The notes: generated by a model not told the origin, from the sequence alone. A stretch of DNA of 64,000 nt from Epiperipatus broadwayi (GCA_028023455.1 JAQFVV010012441.1:3593911-3657910); one strand, 5' to 3'; counted from the first letter of the stretch, positions 9,942-22,798 are shown. A program made the numbers and translations.

Positions 9942-10683
9942 TTTTTACAATTCAATTAGCAATTTATAATTCAGGCATGCAATATATTAAAACCCTGATT
10001 TCAGAACAATGAGTGAAGGTTGGCTTATATATGAATAGAGCATAAACATATATTTATGCTTTGCAAACTAACATGCATGAGTGAGAGCATGTAAAAGCAC
10101 ATGACTGAAGGTTTGTTCCTTGTTTATAATATTACAAACACAGTCTGCCACTATATACATAATAGACTATTTATTGCAGTAAATTCAAAATTTACAATGC
10201 ATTTCTAATCGCCAATGTTTAAAAAAGAGATTTTATCTCTCTCTTGCTACAGAATGAATAAGTTTGTACAATTCAATTAAAAATAAGTTATATAGTTAAG
10301 ATATTGCAAAAAATCATATTAAGATTACAAGATGTTTCCTTGAAAGTGATCTTACTGTTTTCATTTGTTTATGAATACGACTATAATTTTTGAAAAATAT
10401 TTCAAATTTTTTAAATCCTTATTAAGAAACTTTTCTATTACAGGAAATAACATCTTTTGAAAAGTTAAAGCAATTTCATTATCATAGATGAATTTTTACA
10501 TTGTGCCCTTGGAAGATGATGAATGTATTAACCAAAGTAGATGGAAGAACTAAATCCTATAGTGTATTGTTTAATAAAATCTTATATTTTCTACAATTAT
10601 TATTTATTGTTACTTGAATTTTTCTATTGAAGAGCATTTTGTCAAGTAATGACTTTTCTGTATTTAAGAATTTTAAAAAGACT

Positions 10684-10975
10684 TTCAAGCCCTTTCACTA
10701 TCTACACTATCTTATACTACTGATGCATACATGCAGAAAAGATAAATAATCACAAATGTATGTATTTTGTGCTAAACCAGCACTCATCAGTTGATCCAGA
10801 TTACCATCTCCTATACATATATATAATCAGTGCTCAGTCTATATTAAGATAGCAGTTCCTTACATTTTAATGGACAGACTTCAAGCTACTCCAACCTCCA
10901 ACTCTTCAGCCATCCATACAATTGAAAATCTGATGATAGAATCCCCAAATCCCATGTTGATGCCAATATTGTTGT
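10684..10975 (-). mobile_element. Family B hammerhead element, copy B3 (single orientation)
   Basis: Minus-strand copy with the 5' region seen in B5 (ATTGTATGGATGGCTGAAGAG, GCTATCTTAATATAGACTGA), then a decayed hammerhead at 10746-10804 (CTGATGA, perfect stem II GTGCT/AGCAC, but GAAA changed to AAAA, and a disrupted stem I), then the tail. It abuts the LINE relic to its right. Confidence 0.7.
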
Positions 10976-10989
10976 CATGTCCATGTTCA

Positions 10990-11960
10990 TCTGAAATCAC
11001 TCTGACCCCTCATGTACAGAACAGCATCCATTTAAATATATAGAAAGCTATTTTCCAAATAGATTCATAAACTGAGATTAGATTAGTAAAGATAGCAACA
11101 GATTTTAATTTATTTTGAAAGGCTGTTAATGTTAATTGTTAAAGATAAACTTGCTCACAACAGCTTCATCCTATTCTCAAAAACAGCCAGATCTATAGGT
11201 GGATGGTTCTTAACTATTGACAAAATTTTTATTAATATGATTCTTCAAACAGCTTGTAAAAAATAATACTGATATTGGGTGATAATTTTTTGGATTATTT
11301 GTGGCATTATTTGGTTTAAGATTTCTACAATTTTGCTTTTATGCTACGTTTTTGAAATAATGTGCGTAAACAATGTTACTGGATGGGTTTGTCAATCGTG
11401 CTTTAACTTTAGGTCCTAAATTTTTTAAAAAGTCTTGGAAGCATAATATATGTTCTTGAAGTCTTTCTGGATTTAAGACATCCAAGGCAAGTTTAAGTTA
11501 ATCAACATCTACTGCTTTTATTAGATTGCTATTAGAGAACCTTGTGAAACAGATGTTGCCCAATTCTTCCCCAATGATGCTTTTTCTCATTTTATCAATC
11601 TTCAGAGATGGTTAATTTATAAGAGTGGGAAACCTTGATTAGCAGTGACAGAAATATTTTTCTAGAATTACTTTTACACCTATCAAGCTTTTATAAAAAG
11701 GAACAGATTTTATGGCTAGACCTTGTAAATTTTGTTTCTCTGTGGTCACTCTCTTCTTTTCATTTCTGGTATCATCTAGTAATTTTACTAGTTTTTCAGC
11801 AATTTCTGGATCTTTGTTAAACAGAAATCGCCTACTAAGAGAAATGTTCCAACCTGGAATGAGTATCCATGAGGATGAATTTTTTGCCTGTTGTTTGTAT
11901 GAGTTTGTTAAAGATATCCATTATATTAATTCCAATTAGTTTTCCTTAAATTCCATCTTG
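10990..11960 (-). pseudogene. Non-LTR retrotransposon reverse transcriptase relic
   Basis: Read on the minus strand from about 11960 to 10990, in shifting frames. In order: DVLNPERLQEHILCFQDFLKNLGPKVKARL (about 11470-11390), like the FLGPKARxWL segment that precedes the RT core; KPNNATNNPKNYHPISVLF (about 11300-11240), the KPGKxPxxPxNYRPISLL motif; a GFRPGRS-like stretch near 11175; and AFQNKLKSVAIFTNLISVYESIW (about 11120-11050), the counterpart of VFVDLTAAYDTVW. Stops and frameshifts interrupt every motif and the first catalytic aspartate is gone. This is a jockey/CR1-type LINE RT, distinct from the LINE at 59.3-61.4 kb and from the RTE fragments. It ends where the family B3 element begins. 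Confidence 0.7.
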
Positions 11961-13089
11961 GAAAGGATCACTTTTAACTATATGACCAGAAATTCCTACA
12001 GTTAGGCAGAATGAAGAAATGAACGATTGTAATTATTTTTAAATTGAGTATATTGTCTTTCAATAATTTCCTGTTTTGTAAAATAAAATAAATAATCGAA
12101 TGACTTATTGTTTGCGATTTCACAAAAAGTGGACTTGAAAACAACAGAGTAGGCGCCATTATCCACAAATTTGGATTTCCAGAGTTCCCATATTACCATT
12201 GATTTAAATCACTGTGGGTTTTATATATTTAGCCTTTTATATCTCAATATTTAAAAATATTAGATAGGATCTCCAAATTCTTCTGGGCTCTTCAAATACA
12301 TACAAGTTCTAACTATTTAATTTTTATATATTTTTAATTAAATAATTCAAATCTATAGTTTAACATGACATTATTTACCTAATTACTTTAATAATTTGTT
12401 CGTACAGTTTTAAATATCGTTTTTTAATGTTAATTTATTTCTATTTCCAACTATGTCGATAATTTTATAATAAAAGAATTTAATATGTGAGGTAAGATAA
12501 TCAACTTTTTTATATATTTTTTATTATTGCTTTATTATTTTTTTGTATACTGATTTAAACAAATTAATTTTGTTTAATGAAATTATATTTTTTAAGAAAA
12601 ATCGATCTTTCTTTCTTTTTTTGCTGTTAATTGAAATCAATTGAATTTAACATTTTTAAATTTAAAATCTTAATTATAATTTCATAAGGTTTAGCAATTA
12701 AATATATATAAATAGATTGAACTGTGATGCAATTTATGTAATTTTTTTAATTATTAAATATATATGTGTGATTAAAATGCTTTATGACGTAGTGATTACG
12801 ACTTCACGATCTAAGGTTTGAATTTAGCAGTAGTATAATTTGGCCATTCCATCAACCATAATTATATTTTATATATCTAAGCAATAATCAAATAATCTAC
12901 CATCCAAAGTAGTAAAGAAATAGCTTTCTAATGATTATTAAATGAAAAATAAAATTCTCAGATTGTATTTAGTTGGACAAATGAAAATCAATATTCTGTT
13001 TGTCAAAACTCACAATGTAATTGCAATGTTGGGTATCCTTTACTACTGGGTGGAAAGGTGTCATATTTCAATGAGTCATAAACTCATAG
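11961..13089. other. No recognisable feature
   Basis: AT-rich sequence with homopolymer runs. The short open frames at 11974-12199 overlap each other and match nothing I know. Confidence 0.5.
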
Positions 13090-13102
13090 TATTATTACTT
13101 TT

Positions 13103-13376
13103 AAGCCAATAAACATCACATGATCACCATTTTTTATGCTTGCTCTTAACTGTTATTAAAACAGGCAAAACCCTCTATATGTATTGCCACTCAATGATGT
13201 AGGTGCAGTGCTCTAAGATCCAAAGCATTACTGATAAAGCCAACAAGCCAGAAACTAGTCTGAGGATATTGGATGAGTAGGCACTTGATGGGGGTTTTAT
13301 GCACAAGCATTCTGGTATCCATTGATTATTCTGGCTTGCATTGAGTGGCAGGATGTATAGAGAGTTTTGCCTGTTT
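13103..13376 (+). mobile_element. Family A hammerhead element, copy A3 (ribozyme mutated)
   Basis: A 274-bp insertion with a perfect 13-bp TSD, TATTATTACTTTT (13090-13102, 13377-13389). The 5' end carries the AATAAACATCACATGATCAC module and the 3' end GAGTTTTGCCTGTTT. The ribozyme region 13225-13266 has CTGATAA in place of CTGATGA (G8 lost), followed by AGCCAGAAACTAGTCTGAGGA. Confidence 0.85.
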
Positions 13377-13741
13377 TATTATTACTTTTGTTTCTGGTCT
13401 AGTTTGTCTACTGGAATAATAAAAATGATAAGTGGCCATTCAATCATCATCTTATAATCTTATTAAATATCTATTCATGCATTTTTTAATATATTTTATT
13501 TTTCAAAAAGAAAATTCATTTTAATATTATCTTTTAGACACATGTAGTGTATTGACTTCAATTTGAAAATAAAATTGTAGTTTAGAAAGATTTGATCAGT
13601 GTTATAGCATTTAATTATATGTAAATTAATGGCAGCAAATAGTGAAAAGTGAAGGTAAGTAATCTTTTATGTAAAACTACTACAATACAGTTTTAATTAA
13701 CATTTTACATAGTTTGCTAACTTCGCAATCTATATATATAC

Positions 13742-13967
13742 AAGTGTGAGTGCGCATACATATACATTTATATATTTACTTTTAAATAATGTCTTATTGG
13801 TGTTAATGAATTCATTTAGGACTTATATGCAATTGAAAAGAATTCCATTAAAGTAAGTGTGAGTGCGCATACATATACATTTATATATTTACTTTTAAAT
13901 AATGTCTTATTGGTGTTAATGAATTCATTTAGGACTTATATGCAATTGAAAAGAATTCCATTAAAGT
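13742..13967 (+). repeat. Two-copy tandem duplication, period 113 bp
   Basis: AAGTGTGAGTGCGCATACAT and the following ~93 bases occur twice back to back (13742-13854, 13855-13967) with almost no differences, so the duplication is recent or an assembly artefact. Confidence 0.9.
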
Positions 13968-14044
13968 AATTGAAAGCATGTTTTAATAATTTATATATTA
14001 TTTAATGATTTATTTATCTATTGTATATATATATATTGTTATGG

Positions 14045-14612
14045 AGAGATATAATAAACATCTCCATACTTCCCCATTCTTTTTAAATACATATAAATAA
14101 AGATATAATAAAAGACAAATGACCCCCAAGATGCATTTCGTACTGAACTAGCACTCATCAGTTGGCCCAGGTCACAATCTCTCATATACATCTTTATTAT
14201 ATGCAAAGTATTTATCTAGAGTAAATTGTTACACTTTCATTTACCGTTGTCAAACTTCCTCCACTCACAACTTTGACGCCATCCATTTCAGATAAATACA
14301 CTAATGATTATTACTAATCATTTTCGAAACTAGAGATTATCTCTAGCACAGATACAAACTTTAAACCTAAGTTAAAGATTAATATATCTGATTTTTTTTT
14401 TAAATTTACACACACGGAATTATTCACCTTTCTCTGTCCTCCCTTATGTAATATCTTTATAGATATAATAAACATCTCCATACTTCCTTATTCTTTTTAA
14501 TTACATATAAATAAAGATATAATAAAAGACAAATGACCCCCAAGATGTTTTTGTGCTGAAGCAGCACTCATCAGTTGGCCCAGGTCACAATCCCTCATAT
14601 ACATCTTTGATG
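14045..14612 (-). mobile_element. Family C hammerhead element, tandem pair C1-C2
   Basis: Two direct copies of the same minus-strand sequence: AGATATAATAAACATCTCC, ATACTTCC..ATTCTTTTTAA, AAAGACAAATGACCCCCAAG, then the hammerhead and CACAATC.CTCATATACATC. The predicted cleavage sites (complements at 14130 and 14544) are 414 bp apart, so one complete unit lies between two hammerheads. This is the arrangement expected of a retrozyme dimer. The upstream ribozyme C2 (14534-14587) has stem II GTGCT/AGCAC but GAAA changed to AAAA; C1 is intact. The internal part, 14215-14340, is also seen beside copy C3 at 33905-34030. Confidence 0.8.
14120..14174 (-). ncRNA. Hammerhead ribozyme, type I, family C (C1)
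   Basis: On the minus strand: CTGATGA, stem II GTGCT/AGTAC with loop AGTTC, GAAA, stem III palindrome ATGCAT, H17 = C (complement at 14130). Stem I is CCAA/TTGG; past an asymmetric internal loop, TGACC pairs with GGTCA. The core is complete. Confidence 0.85.
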
Positions 14613-14918
14613 CATATTAGAAGTAACAAGAAGAGATCGTAAATGCAATATATGGATAAGAGAATAAAACAGGTGTTACTGACATTGATGAAAGAATTGA
14701 AAGACTGAAGCAGAGCTGAGCTGAACATATTGTTAGAAGAAATGATAATAGATGGGCAACAGAAATTTAAAATGGAGTTCCAAAGACCAAATGTGAGATG
14801 GATTGGTGAAATAAAAAAGTGTGCAGGCATAATGTGGAGAAGACAGGCTAGAAATCAGAGAAGATGGATTGAACTTGAAGAGACCTTTGTCCTGCAATGG
14901 ATTGATAATGGTTGACAA
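14600..14918 (+). pseudogene. RTE-type LINE, 3' end of the RT protein (5'-truncated)
   Basis: Broken frames followed by a clean C-terminus. The early part reads like LEVTRRDRKCNIWIRE, and 14730-14918 reads NVRWIGEIKKCAGIMWRRQA..QRRWIELEETFVLQWIDNG and then a stop. The ending matches the C-terminal tail of RTE-type endonuclease/reverse transcriptases (RWxDDIKKxAGxxWxxxAxxRxxWxxLEEAFVQQWxDNG, stop). The stop is followed by a short ATGATGATGG-like tail. Upstream stops show it is dead. It directly follows the C2 hammerhead copy. Related fragments lie at 32270 and 35260. Confidence 0.75.
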
Positions 14919-14940
14919 TGATGATGGTTATAAAGATATT

Positions 14941-17900
14941 ACACATATATAAGATATATTGTAGAAGTTTATCCGTGTCAAATTAACAGGTCTATTACAC
15001 CAATGTTTTGGCTGGATTGCAATTCTGGATAAATAATTATTTTGAAACTCCTATAGAGGTGATGCAAACAATAATAACATATAGAATAAGATTAGAAGTC
15101 CATTTACTAAAAACAAATAGAAGTTTTAGAATATGAAAATAGAAAGTAATGGCAAATAAAAAAGTGAAATAAAACTGAGAAATATTCTTATTAAAAGACT
15201 TTTTTTTTCTAAATTGGAGATAATTTACAAATATTATCTTGTTGATACAATTTAGTTTTTAATCCTCTCTATGGTTTCTCTGATTTTTTTTTTTGGTGGT
15301 AAGTAGCATATCTGGATAAAATTCTGGTATCTGAAAAAATCTATATTATGACCAATATTCATAAGATGGATTAAAAGTGCTGCTGCTGATAAATTATGTT
15401 TTACTGCATTATAATATTAATCTCTTTTAGCACTATGCCTCAAGAAGGATCGAGTTTTTAGGCCTTGTTAGAATGTTAGCAATTCTTTGATTAGTATTAT
15501 ATGTTGTTCATTTGTTATATCATTTCACAGTATATCCAATTTTAACTTTAGTTTAAATAAGAAATACAAACTCTAATGTCTGTTGTTATTTTTTTTAGTT
15601 TTTTTTTTTGATTATCAATATTTTAAACCTGAATTGTGGCTATAAATAACATTCTATTGTCAACATAACAAGAATAAAATAAATCCACCATTCTTTAAGT
15701 TGTTTATGTTTATGAGCTTACTCTTAACAATGTTGATAGAAATTTAGAATGAACTCAATATATCAGCCAAATGAAAACATAGTGTTTTACAAGCATAAGG
15801 ATTGAATATCACTTTTATTTTAATAATCAAACTGAAGATAATAATTATAAACATTTAAATTAGCAATGGTAATTATGTATTAAAATAAATTATTTTTTTC
15901 TTAGCTATTAACCCTTCTAGCGACTGGTACTTTATTGGCCAAGTGAGGTAAAAGTGTAAACTTTTAATTGGTCAAGACACAAACTCAACTGTCAAAATAT
16001 ATTCATCTTTTAATATTATATCCACTTTAGATTCGTTTGTAAAAAGTATATTAATAATTTGTCAGGTTATGAAAATTAACAAAAGTTTTTTCAAAAATAA
16101 ATTTCTATTTATTTATTTTAGAAATATTCGATAGCGGTGAATTTAAAAGCGAAAGTTAGTAACGAATTAAAAAAGAGTTGCTGACGTAAATAATTTCTTT
16201 CTCAGTTTTACATTATGGGAAATAAATATTTTTTTTTGCTAAAATCTTAAATATTTTTACTAAAATCTTAAATATTTTTCTAAAATAATTTTATTTTAAG
16301 CATATTTTATCAAAATAATTTATAATTTGTCAAAAAATACTTCTAAAATGGTCTAAAACATTTGTTTATCATTTTCGAAATGAAAATCGTAGCGTTTTTC
16401 TTTAGGCAATTTTCTTTGTCCTTGACAGCCAATCACCATCAAGCTTTCTTCTTTGTTCAACATTTAATGACAGTTTTATTGATTTTTTACTTATAAAATA
16501 ATTCAAGAGAGGGCAGCATCTTACAGAACTTTTTATAATCTTTCTAATGATGGTAAAATCTTTACCATAGCATTAAAAATGATGGAATTTCAGTGATTTC
16601 AAGTGGATGCGAGTCAACTTGTAAAAAACACACTAAAGATGGTAAGATTTATCTATTCTTAAAGATTTTGATGCTTAGTAAGTTTATTTGTGTCAATATT
16701 AATGAAAATTCAGAGCAAATTAAATATATTATCCAGATGAAAATATGTTATTAGTAATTACTAAACTAATAATCAATTATACAATGGCAGAGACTGAATA
16801 TGACTTTTAATAAACTTACTTTAATGATCAAGCAGAAATTAATAATTGTAAAAAATAAATTAGTTAGCTTAAAGTATATGGAATTAATGGAATAAACCAG
16901 CCTAACTTTAGGCTATGAATAAGTCTCTATTGATGAGATAAACCCATTTATTTGTTGATCTTTTGTTAAAAGAATTATTTATTGATAATCTAAGAGGGAA
17001 ATGGTTTATACCAATAACTACATATATTTTAAGCTATGCTGATTTAATGCTTACATTTATTAACTTCTGTTATTATTTAAAAAAAATTAGTAAATGTGAA
17101 ATTCAGTCTCCATTTTTGTATAATTAATTGTTAGCTTAATAATTATTAATATTGTATTTTTATCTGCTCCATAGTTCATTTCAGATCACTCTGAATTTTC
17201 CATCAATGTTGGTAAGCTAAGCTTCAAAACATCAAAAAGTGTAAAATGTAGGTAGATCAATTGTATTATTAGTCCTTTGTCAATAGAGTGTTACTTATTT
17301 ATAGTCTAGGGTGAGAATAGTTTACTCTATTAATTACATGTTTACATTGAAGTATGCTAATTTAATGTTTATACATATAACTTTATTATAGAATTATGAT
17401 TAAATAGTCGAATAGAAGATTTTTTTTACAGAGTAAAAGCCGTGTAGTGGAGTAATAAAGCAAACAAAGATTATTTTCAATAGGATTTAAGTGCATTTGA
17501 TACCAGTAGTCAAAATAATGTTTAGTTATAAACATATTTTTTTATTCAAAAAGTATAATGAATTATTTTTATACATGAAAATATTCAAATAACAGTCTTA
17601 AATAACGAACATCAATGTAAAATACTCTCTTTCGGTCCTAAATAAAAGATACCAAAGTAATACAATTTAAATGATTTTTATATTTGTTCTACCTTCTATT
17701 TAAGCAGTTAAAACTTACTGACTAACATTTATTTGTTTATCATGTTCTGAAAACCTAAAAAAACACAGCAAGCTAAGCCTAAATGAATCGGTAAAAAATT
17801 GTCATAGTTTAAATAGCTTTGATCTAAATTTAAGTCTTATACTGGAGTATATATATATGCAGATGCAATTTTAAAATATAAATATAGTTAGCAGGATGGC

Positions 17901-19085
17901 TAAAAGCTTTCAATGCTTAAACTGACCAATCACATTCTTGATTCTAAAATAGCTTAATAATGTGCTTTGCTTATTCATTTTTGAAAAGTTATATGCTGAT
18001 GAATTAAATTCATTTTGTGCAGGAAGTCTAAAATATGTATTCTTTGTTCTCATTACATTGAAAGAAATCAATCACCATATAGCCTACTATTCATGATATA
18101 TCACATACTACACTTTGATTATACAGAGATATTGCCTGTAGAATGTTTAATGCATTTTGTATTTCTCAGCCGGGATAAGAATAAAATATGTTTTGGATGA
18201 GATTGGACGGTTAATACTTGCATTAATATTTTGATGAAGTTCACACACACACACACACATATATATGATGTTATAATTGGTTTCGTCGCCAAAGGCTAGT
18301 ATATCCATCTCCCATACTCATAACAGGGGGTTTAGTCTGGGTTGAATAAAATTTTAAAAAAATATTTTAGGTTTTACCCATGCATAGACTGTTTTTTAAG
18401 CCAAACCAAGTTAAAATCCATTGGTGATTAAATATAGTTATTTAGGTGGTTACTAGCTAGATTATAAAACATGAATAAATAAATGCCCACAATCTTCATC
18501 AGCTAACCACTCGAAAATGTGATGAGTGATATCTTCTGCCCATCTTTTTTTCTCTAGAGACAATTGGTGTTTTTGCCCTACAGTGAGCTATTTAAAGGTT
18601 CTTTATCTTTTATTTAAATATAGCTTTTAATTTTAATAAAATTTGTCCTTAAGGAGAATATTAAATATCATTAGAGATACGATTTCCCATTTAAGAAAAA
18701 TAGGAAGGAATATAAAAACAATAAAAATAGTTTACTTTTAAAGTAAATCAAGCTTTGAGAATTCTTTTATAAAAAGAAATATTTTGTCTTTAAAAAATTA
18801 GTTTTATTCTTTTGATACATTATACAAGAGAAACAAAATCATATCCCTGTGAAACTAAGCTCGACTTGTAACTTCAAAGCATTTTTACTTTTTAAAAAAA
18901 ATCGATTTTTTTTTTGCCGCTCTGCTATTTAATAATAATAATACTAAGAAACACTAAAGGTACTACACTACGCAAAGAATAACAAAAAGGTATTAGTATC
19001 TAAAACAAACTTTCAAAACTCATAAATGCGACATATTAACGATTTGTTCCTCCTCTTCCCATGAAGTAAATAAATAAATAATTGT
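14941..19085. other. AT-rich sequence without recognisable genes
   Basis: I see no coding motif. About 15715-15895 and 16675-16860 are diverged direct copies of each other (AATATATCAGCCAAATGAAAA against AATATATTATCCAGATGAAAA, then TGAATATCACTTTTATTTTA against TGAATATGACTTTTAATAAA), evidence of an old unnamed repeat. A (CA)n tract is at about 18243-18260. Confidence 0.5.
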
Positions 19086-19101
19086 AAAATCGGTTGCTTT
19101 G

Positions 19102-19201
19102 TCAAGCGTTGGTGGTCGAGTGGTCAGCACAGCTGCTTTACAAGCAGTTGTCTCGGATTAGCGGGTTCGCTTCCCGTCCGATGCTATAACACGTGGAAAA
19201 A
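19102..19201 (+). mobile_element. tRNA-derived SINE (tRNA-Val-like), complete copy with TSD
   Basis: Bounded by a perfect 16-bp TSD, AAAATCGGTTGCTTTG (19086-19101, 19202-19217). The body starts GTCAAGCGTTGG, has an A box TGGTCGAGTGG (19113-19123), a CTGC-TTTACAA-GCAG anticodon-like arm with TAC in the anticodon position, a B box GTTCGCTTC (19165-19173), and an A-rich 3' tail. GCGTTGG and CCGATGC can pair as an acceptor stem. The tail and the TSD show it is a retroposed SINE, not a working tRNA gene. Only about 100 bp long, so it is almost all tRNA head. Confidence 0.9.
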
Positions 19202-19217
19202 AAAATCGGTTGCTTTG

Positions 19218-20727
19218 GAGGTTACTCGACATTTGATTACCTAATTGGCACACTGAGAAAAACCTGAATTTTTTTCCCTCAAACTTTTAGTTCTTTGGAA
19301 CCCTAACTTCCAATACTATGCAAAACAATACAAAGGACCGTGGCATCGTAAAAATTAAAATACAAGCTCTTGTTGGTAACTAATTATAAAATGCTTATTT
19401 AAAATATAATTTGGCTATATTATAACTTGCTCTTGTCATTTATAAATTGATAGTTTCAAAAATAGTATATGTATATGGTTGGTAATTAATTAAAAAAACA
19501 TACTTCGGTAGAAAATGGGCTATTTTACAAATCGCACCAATTTGCTGAATTACTTATATTTTATTTGATAATAAAAACGATGATCTATCTGTTTGTCGGT
19601 CTATATATCTATCTATTTATTTATGAAGACAACTTTGTTCCTTTATTAGCATCCAATCATAATAAATTCAAGATCTTTCAGATTTTTCCAAGCCTTTCAA
19701 TATATTTTCTCATCTACAATTATAACTTTTTTTTTATAGAATTACCGAATTTGAGGCATAATGATAATGTATCGTTTTGCCACGCATTTAATCTAAAGTT
19801 TGAATGTGTACTGAGTGACTCTCAAAATGATATTCCACATCAGAAATACACTTCAGACAGTCAGTCAACAGCCAATCCCCAACATCATTTAATAATAGTC
19901 AGTAAATGAGTATGTAGCTATTATTAGCTAAAACATAAAGATTCTAGATTAATCTAGGTTATTTAAATAAATATATTGATAGCCAGTTCATTGCCTATCC
20001 AAGAAACTATCTTATAGTGATTGGTAAATGGATATTTAGCTATTATTAGCCAGATCTGTTTATTTAGGTTACACAATGAATGTTAATGTATTAACTCTGA
20101 CATGAAATGATTGTAATATTTCATGGCCTATTTCAATCCCATGTCGCAGAAAAATGCATTTGATTATCAAAATGAATATGTTGATTGATTCAACATCCTA
20201 AAATTTCTATGGTTTTATCAATATACTTGAAAAATCATCTCTTTCTGTACATCTGATGGAGTATATTACATTTGAATGATTTACTATTGATGAGTTATCT
20301 TTACCTTTGTTGAATAATGAGTTTAGATGTAAAAAAATGTAACTGATTTTAATGTAATTTTTATTGGTTTATTGATATTAGTTAGCATAGACAGAAAAAA
20401 AAAATCAAAAAGGAATGTTTATTTGTACATTCTAAAAGTGCAACGAATCAGCCATCTAACATTATTAGAATTAGTAAATATAGGAATTTAAATATTGTTA
20501 TATATAAAGTCTGGATACAAAATTTCATCATCATCACCATCTGCAGCAATAGCTATTTGCAAGCAAGTATATATTATCCATGCTTGTGATAACATTTAAA
20601 ATGCAATTGCAATAATTTATACAAATATTCCTTTATAAACGCTCAAACTTATCATTATATATATATGTTGAAATGGATGTTCTGATCAATAAGAGGTGTT
20701 TTATAAAACATTTGTTGAGAACAACAT
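19218..20727. other. No recognisable feature
   Basis: AT-rich. The 114-codon open frame at 19565-19909 has no motif I recognise and is only marginally longer than chance allows here. Confidence 0.5.
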
Positions 20728-21175
20728 ATTTAATAATATAAATTAAAGTAAATATATCACTGTTTGGACAAGATAATACTTGCTCTCAAGCAGGTGAAAA
20801 ACAGTAATAATCATATGGTTGTAGCAGAGACAATTATGTCATATGGTTGTTATATAAGGTGGTTGTTGAATAATTTGATTTAAATTTCACAATATTTTTC
20901 ATATTTATTTGTGTAAAGAAATTCTTTCAAATAGTTAAAAAAACAAATTGCATTAACAAACTTGATAAAACTGTAAAGTTGCCAACTATTTGGAATAGTT
21001 TTATCACACAAATGAATATGAAAAGTATTGCTAAATTTAAGTCAAACCACTTGATATAACAAACATTTCCTACAATTGTCTCTGCTATAACTGTAATTAT
21101 TACTGTATTTACCCAGTTGAAGGTAAGGTTTATTATCTTAAAACATCAATATATTTACTTTAATATTATTATATT
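20728..21175. repeat. Large palindrome
   Basis: Arms of about 200 bp (about 20728-20950 and 20960-21175) share ACAGTAATAAT, AGCAGAGACAATT and TTTAAATTTCACAATA-type blocks in inverted orientation, with many mismatches. No hammerhead core or coding trace was found. It is an older foldback repeat of unknown family. Confidence 0.7.
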
Positions 21176-22798
21176 AAAAACAGTTGCTCCCAAGTACATC
21201 ACTAAAAAAATGTATTAAATAATTGAATTGTAAGAAGAAATATTAATCTCTTAGTTTATTTTTATATAAATCTGCCACCAGTACTACAAATAATTATAAT
21301 TTATCCCAATGGAAAGAATCCATTTTAATCAGTTGACAACACAAACTTTGATGAAAAAAGATTTTATTTCAAGTCAGATCATCAAGATGTCATCAGCTAT
21401 CAATGATACAAAAAAAGAATGTATTCATTCTGTGTAGAGATAAAGATTCAATGCATATACAATATGGGATTATGTTGATAATACATAAAAATAAATTTCT
21501 TTAATTTGTTTATTATTATTTTCTGTAAAATTATGAAATATTTATTTCTTAATAAGTAAGTAAATTTACATTTATTTTTTGAGCAGAAAATTAGAAGACT
21601 AAACATTTAATAATATTAAATAGGAAAAATCTACAATCAAAAAAATTTTTTGTAGTTAAAAGTTTTATTCAAATAATATTTTTATTATTTGATTTTTTGC
21701 TTCAACAAAATTTGTTTTAAATATACAAATTTAAAAAAAAAGTTTATATATTAAATTTATATTTGTTAACTGGAATGTTGAAAACAAAATTTTTGTTGTG
21801 ATTTATTTCTGATTTAAAGCATTTTTTTTTATCTTTGGAATTTATGCTTTAGGTAAAATTTATAAAGAATGTAAAGAGAAAATAAATGTTTTGTTATAAA
21901 AATACATGTAAATAAAAACATACATAAAAATTAATTAATAATAGGAATGTGACAAAAGAACAATTAAAATTTTATCTCTTACTTGGTCAAATGACATAAC
22001 CAAATCAAGTCTAAATTTGTAATATTTAATTTTTTTATAAATATGACCTTCAGTTTAAGTAAAGTTTATGGCAAATATAAGTATTTATAATCTTAAATAT
22101 TATTAAAATTAACTTTCACTTAAACATAATTAAAATAATGAAAAAATGTTAAAAGCTATAAATTTATTTAAATAAATAAAAGCAAAACTTGTTTTTCACA
22201 TCAGCTAAAATAATATAACTTTTCTGTATCCTAAGATATATCAAAATTCTTCTAAAATGTTACATAATTATAAAAATAAAATATACTTCATATTTATTAA
22301 ATAAAAATATTTTCAAATAAATAAAACCAGCCATGATACAAAAATACTTTTAAATTATTTCCACTTTACAGATATAATGTGAATACTTTTAAATTATTTC
22401 CACTTTACAGATATAATGTGAATAGGTATCACCATTTTGTGTAGTTTGAGTTTTGCAATTTACCTATGCATTATAAAGCTTTCTTTGTCATTTAGAAATT
22501 CTGTTATTTTGGACCAAATAATAAAACTAAAATACAGATTAATATAAAATTTATAATAGATAATGGTGCACAGAAACTTCAAGTAGTATCTGAATAGAAT
22601 CATCATTGACAAAATTGGATTAATATTAAAATTTTTTAAATAAAGCTTAATAAGTGCACTAATAATTTAGAAATGCAAAAAAGTGCTTTTAATTTAATGA
22701 CTTATAAAAACAATAGTAAAGAATTAATGTTTTAAGTTTTGCAGCTAAAGGAAGTTTAAGTAATTAGACAACAAATTATTACAAACAAGAAAAGGTAA
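21176..22798. repeat. AT-rich stretch containing a 39-bp tandem duplication
   Basis: AATACTTTTAAATTATTTCC and the next 19 bases are duplicated in tandem at 22343-22381 and 22382-22420. The rest of the stretch shows nothing recognisable. Confidence 0.6.

Larger units (their letters stand above)
9165..10290. repeat. Inverted tandem repeat block hosting a family A element
   Basis: Plus-strand sequence 9165-9575 and minus-strand sequence about 9955-10290 are copies of one repeat (TTATTCATTCTGTAGCA, GCATTGTAAATTTTGAATTT, TGTAATATTATAAA, TATATGTTTATGCT). In the plus arm the 3' half of one unit is followed by the 5' half of the next, joined at GAATTGTACAAA, so the repeat was tandem, with units of very roughly 350 bp. 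The arms face each other around the inserted family A element. No hammerhead core was found in this repeat. Confidence 0.65.

Noticed and set aside
10925-10940. CTGATGATAGAATCC resembling a hammerhead box
   Set aside because: No GAAA, stem II or stem I partner follows; it is antisense to the family B 5' region.
18490-18520. CTGATGA on the minus strand near 18500
   Set aside because: No pairing partner and no GAAA at the right distance.
19565-19909. 114-codon open frame
   Set aside because: Hydrophobic start but no recognisable domain; length only slightly beyond chance.
20728-21175. Hammerhead in the palindrome at 20.7-21.2 kb
   Set aside because: Searched both arms and strands; no CUGANGA/GAAA combination.
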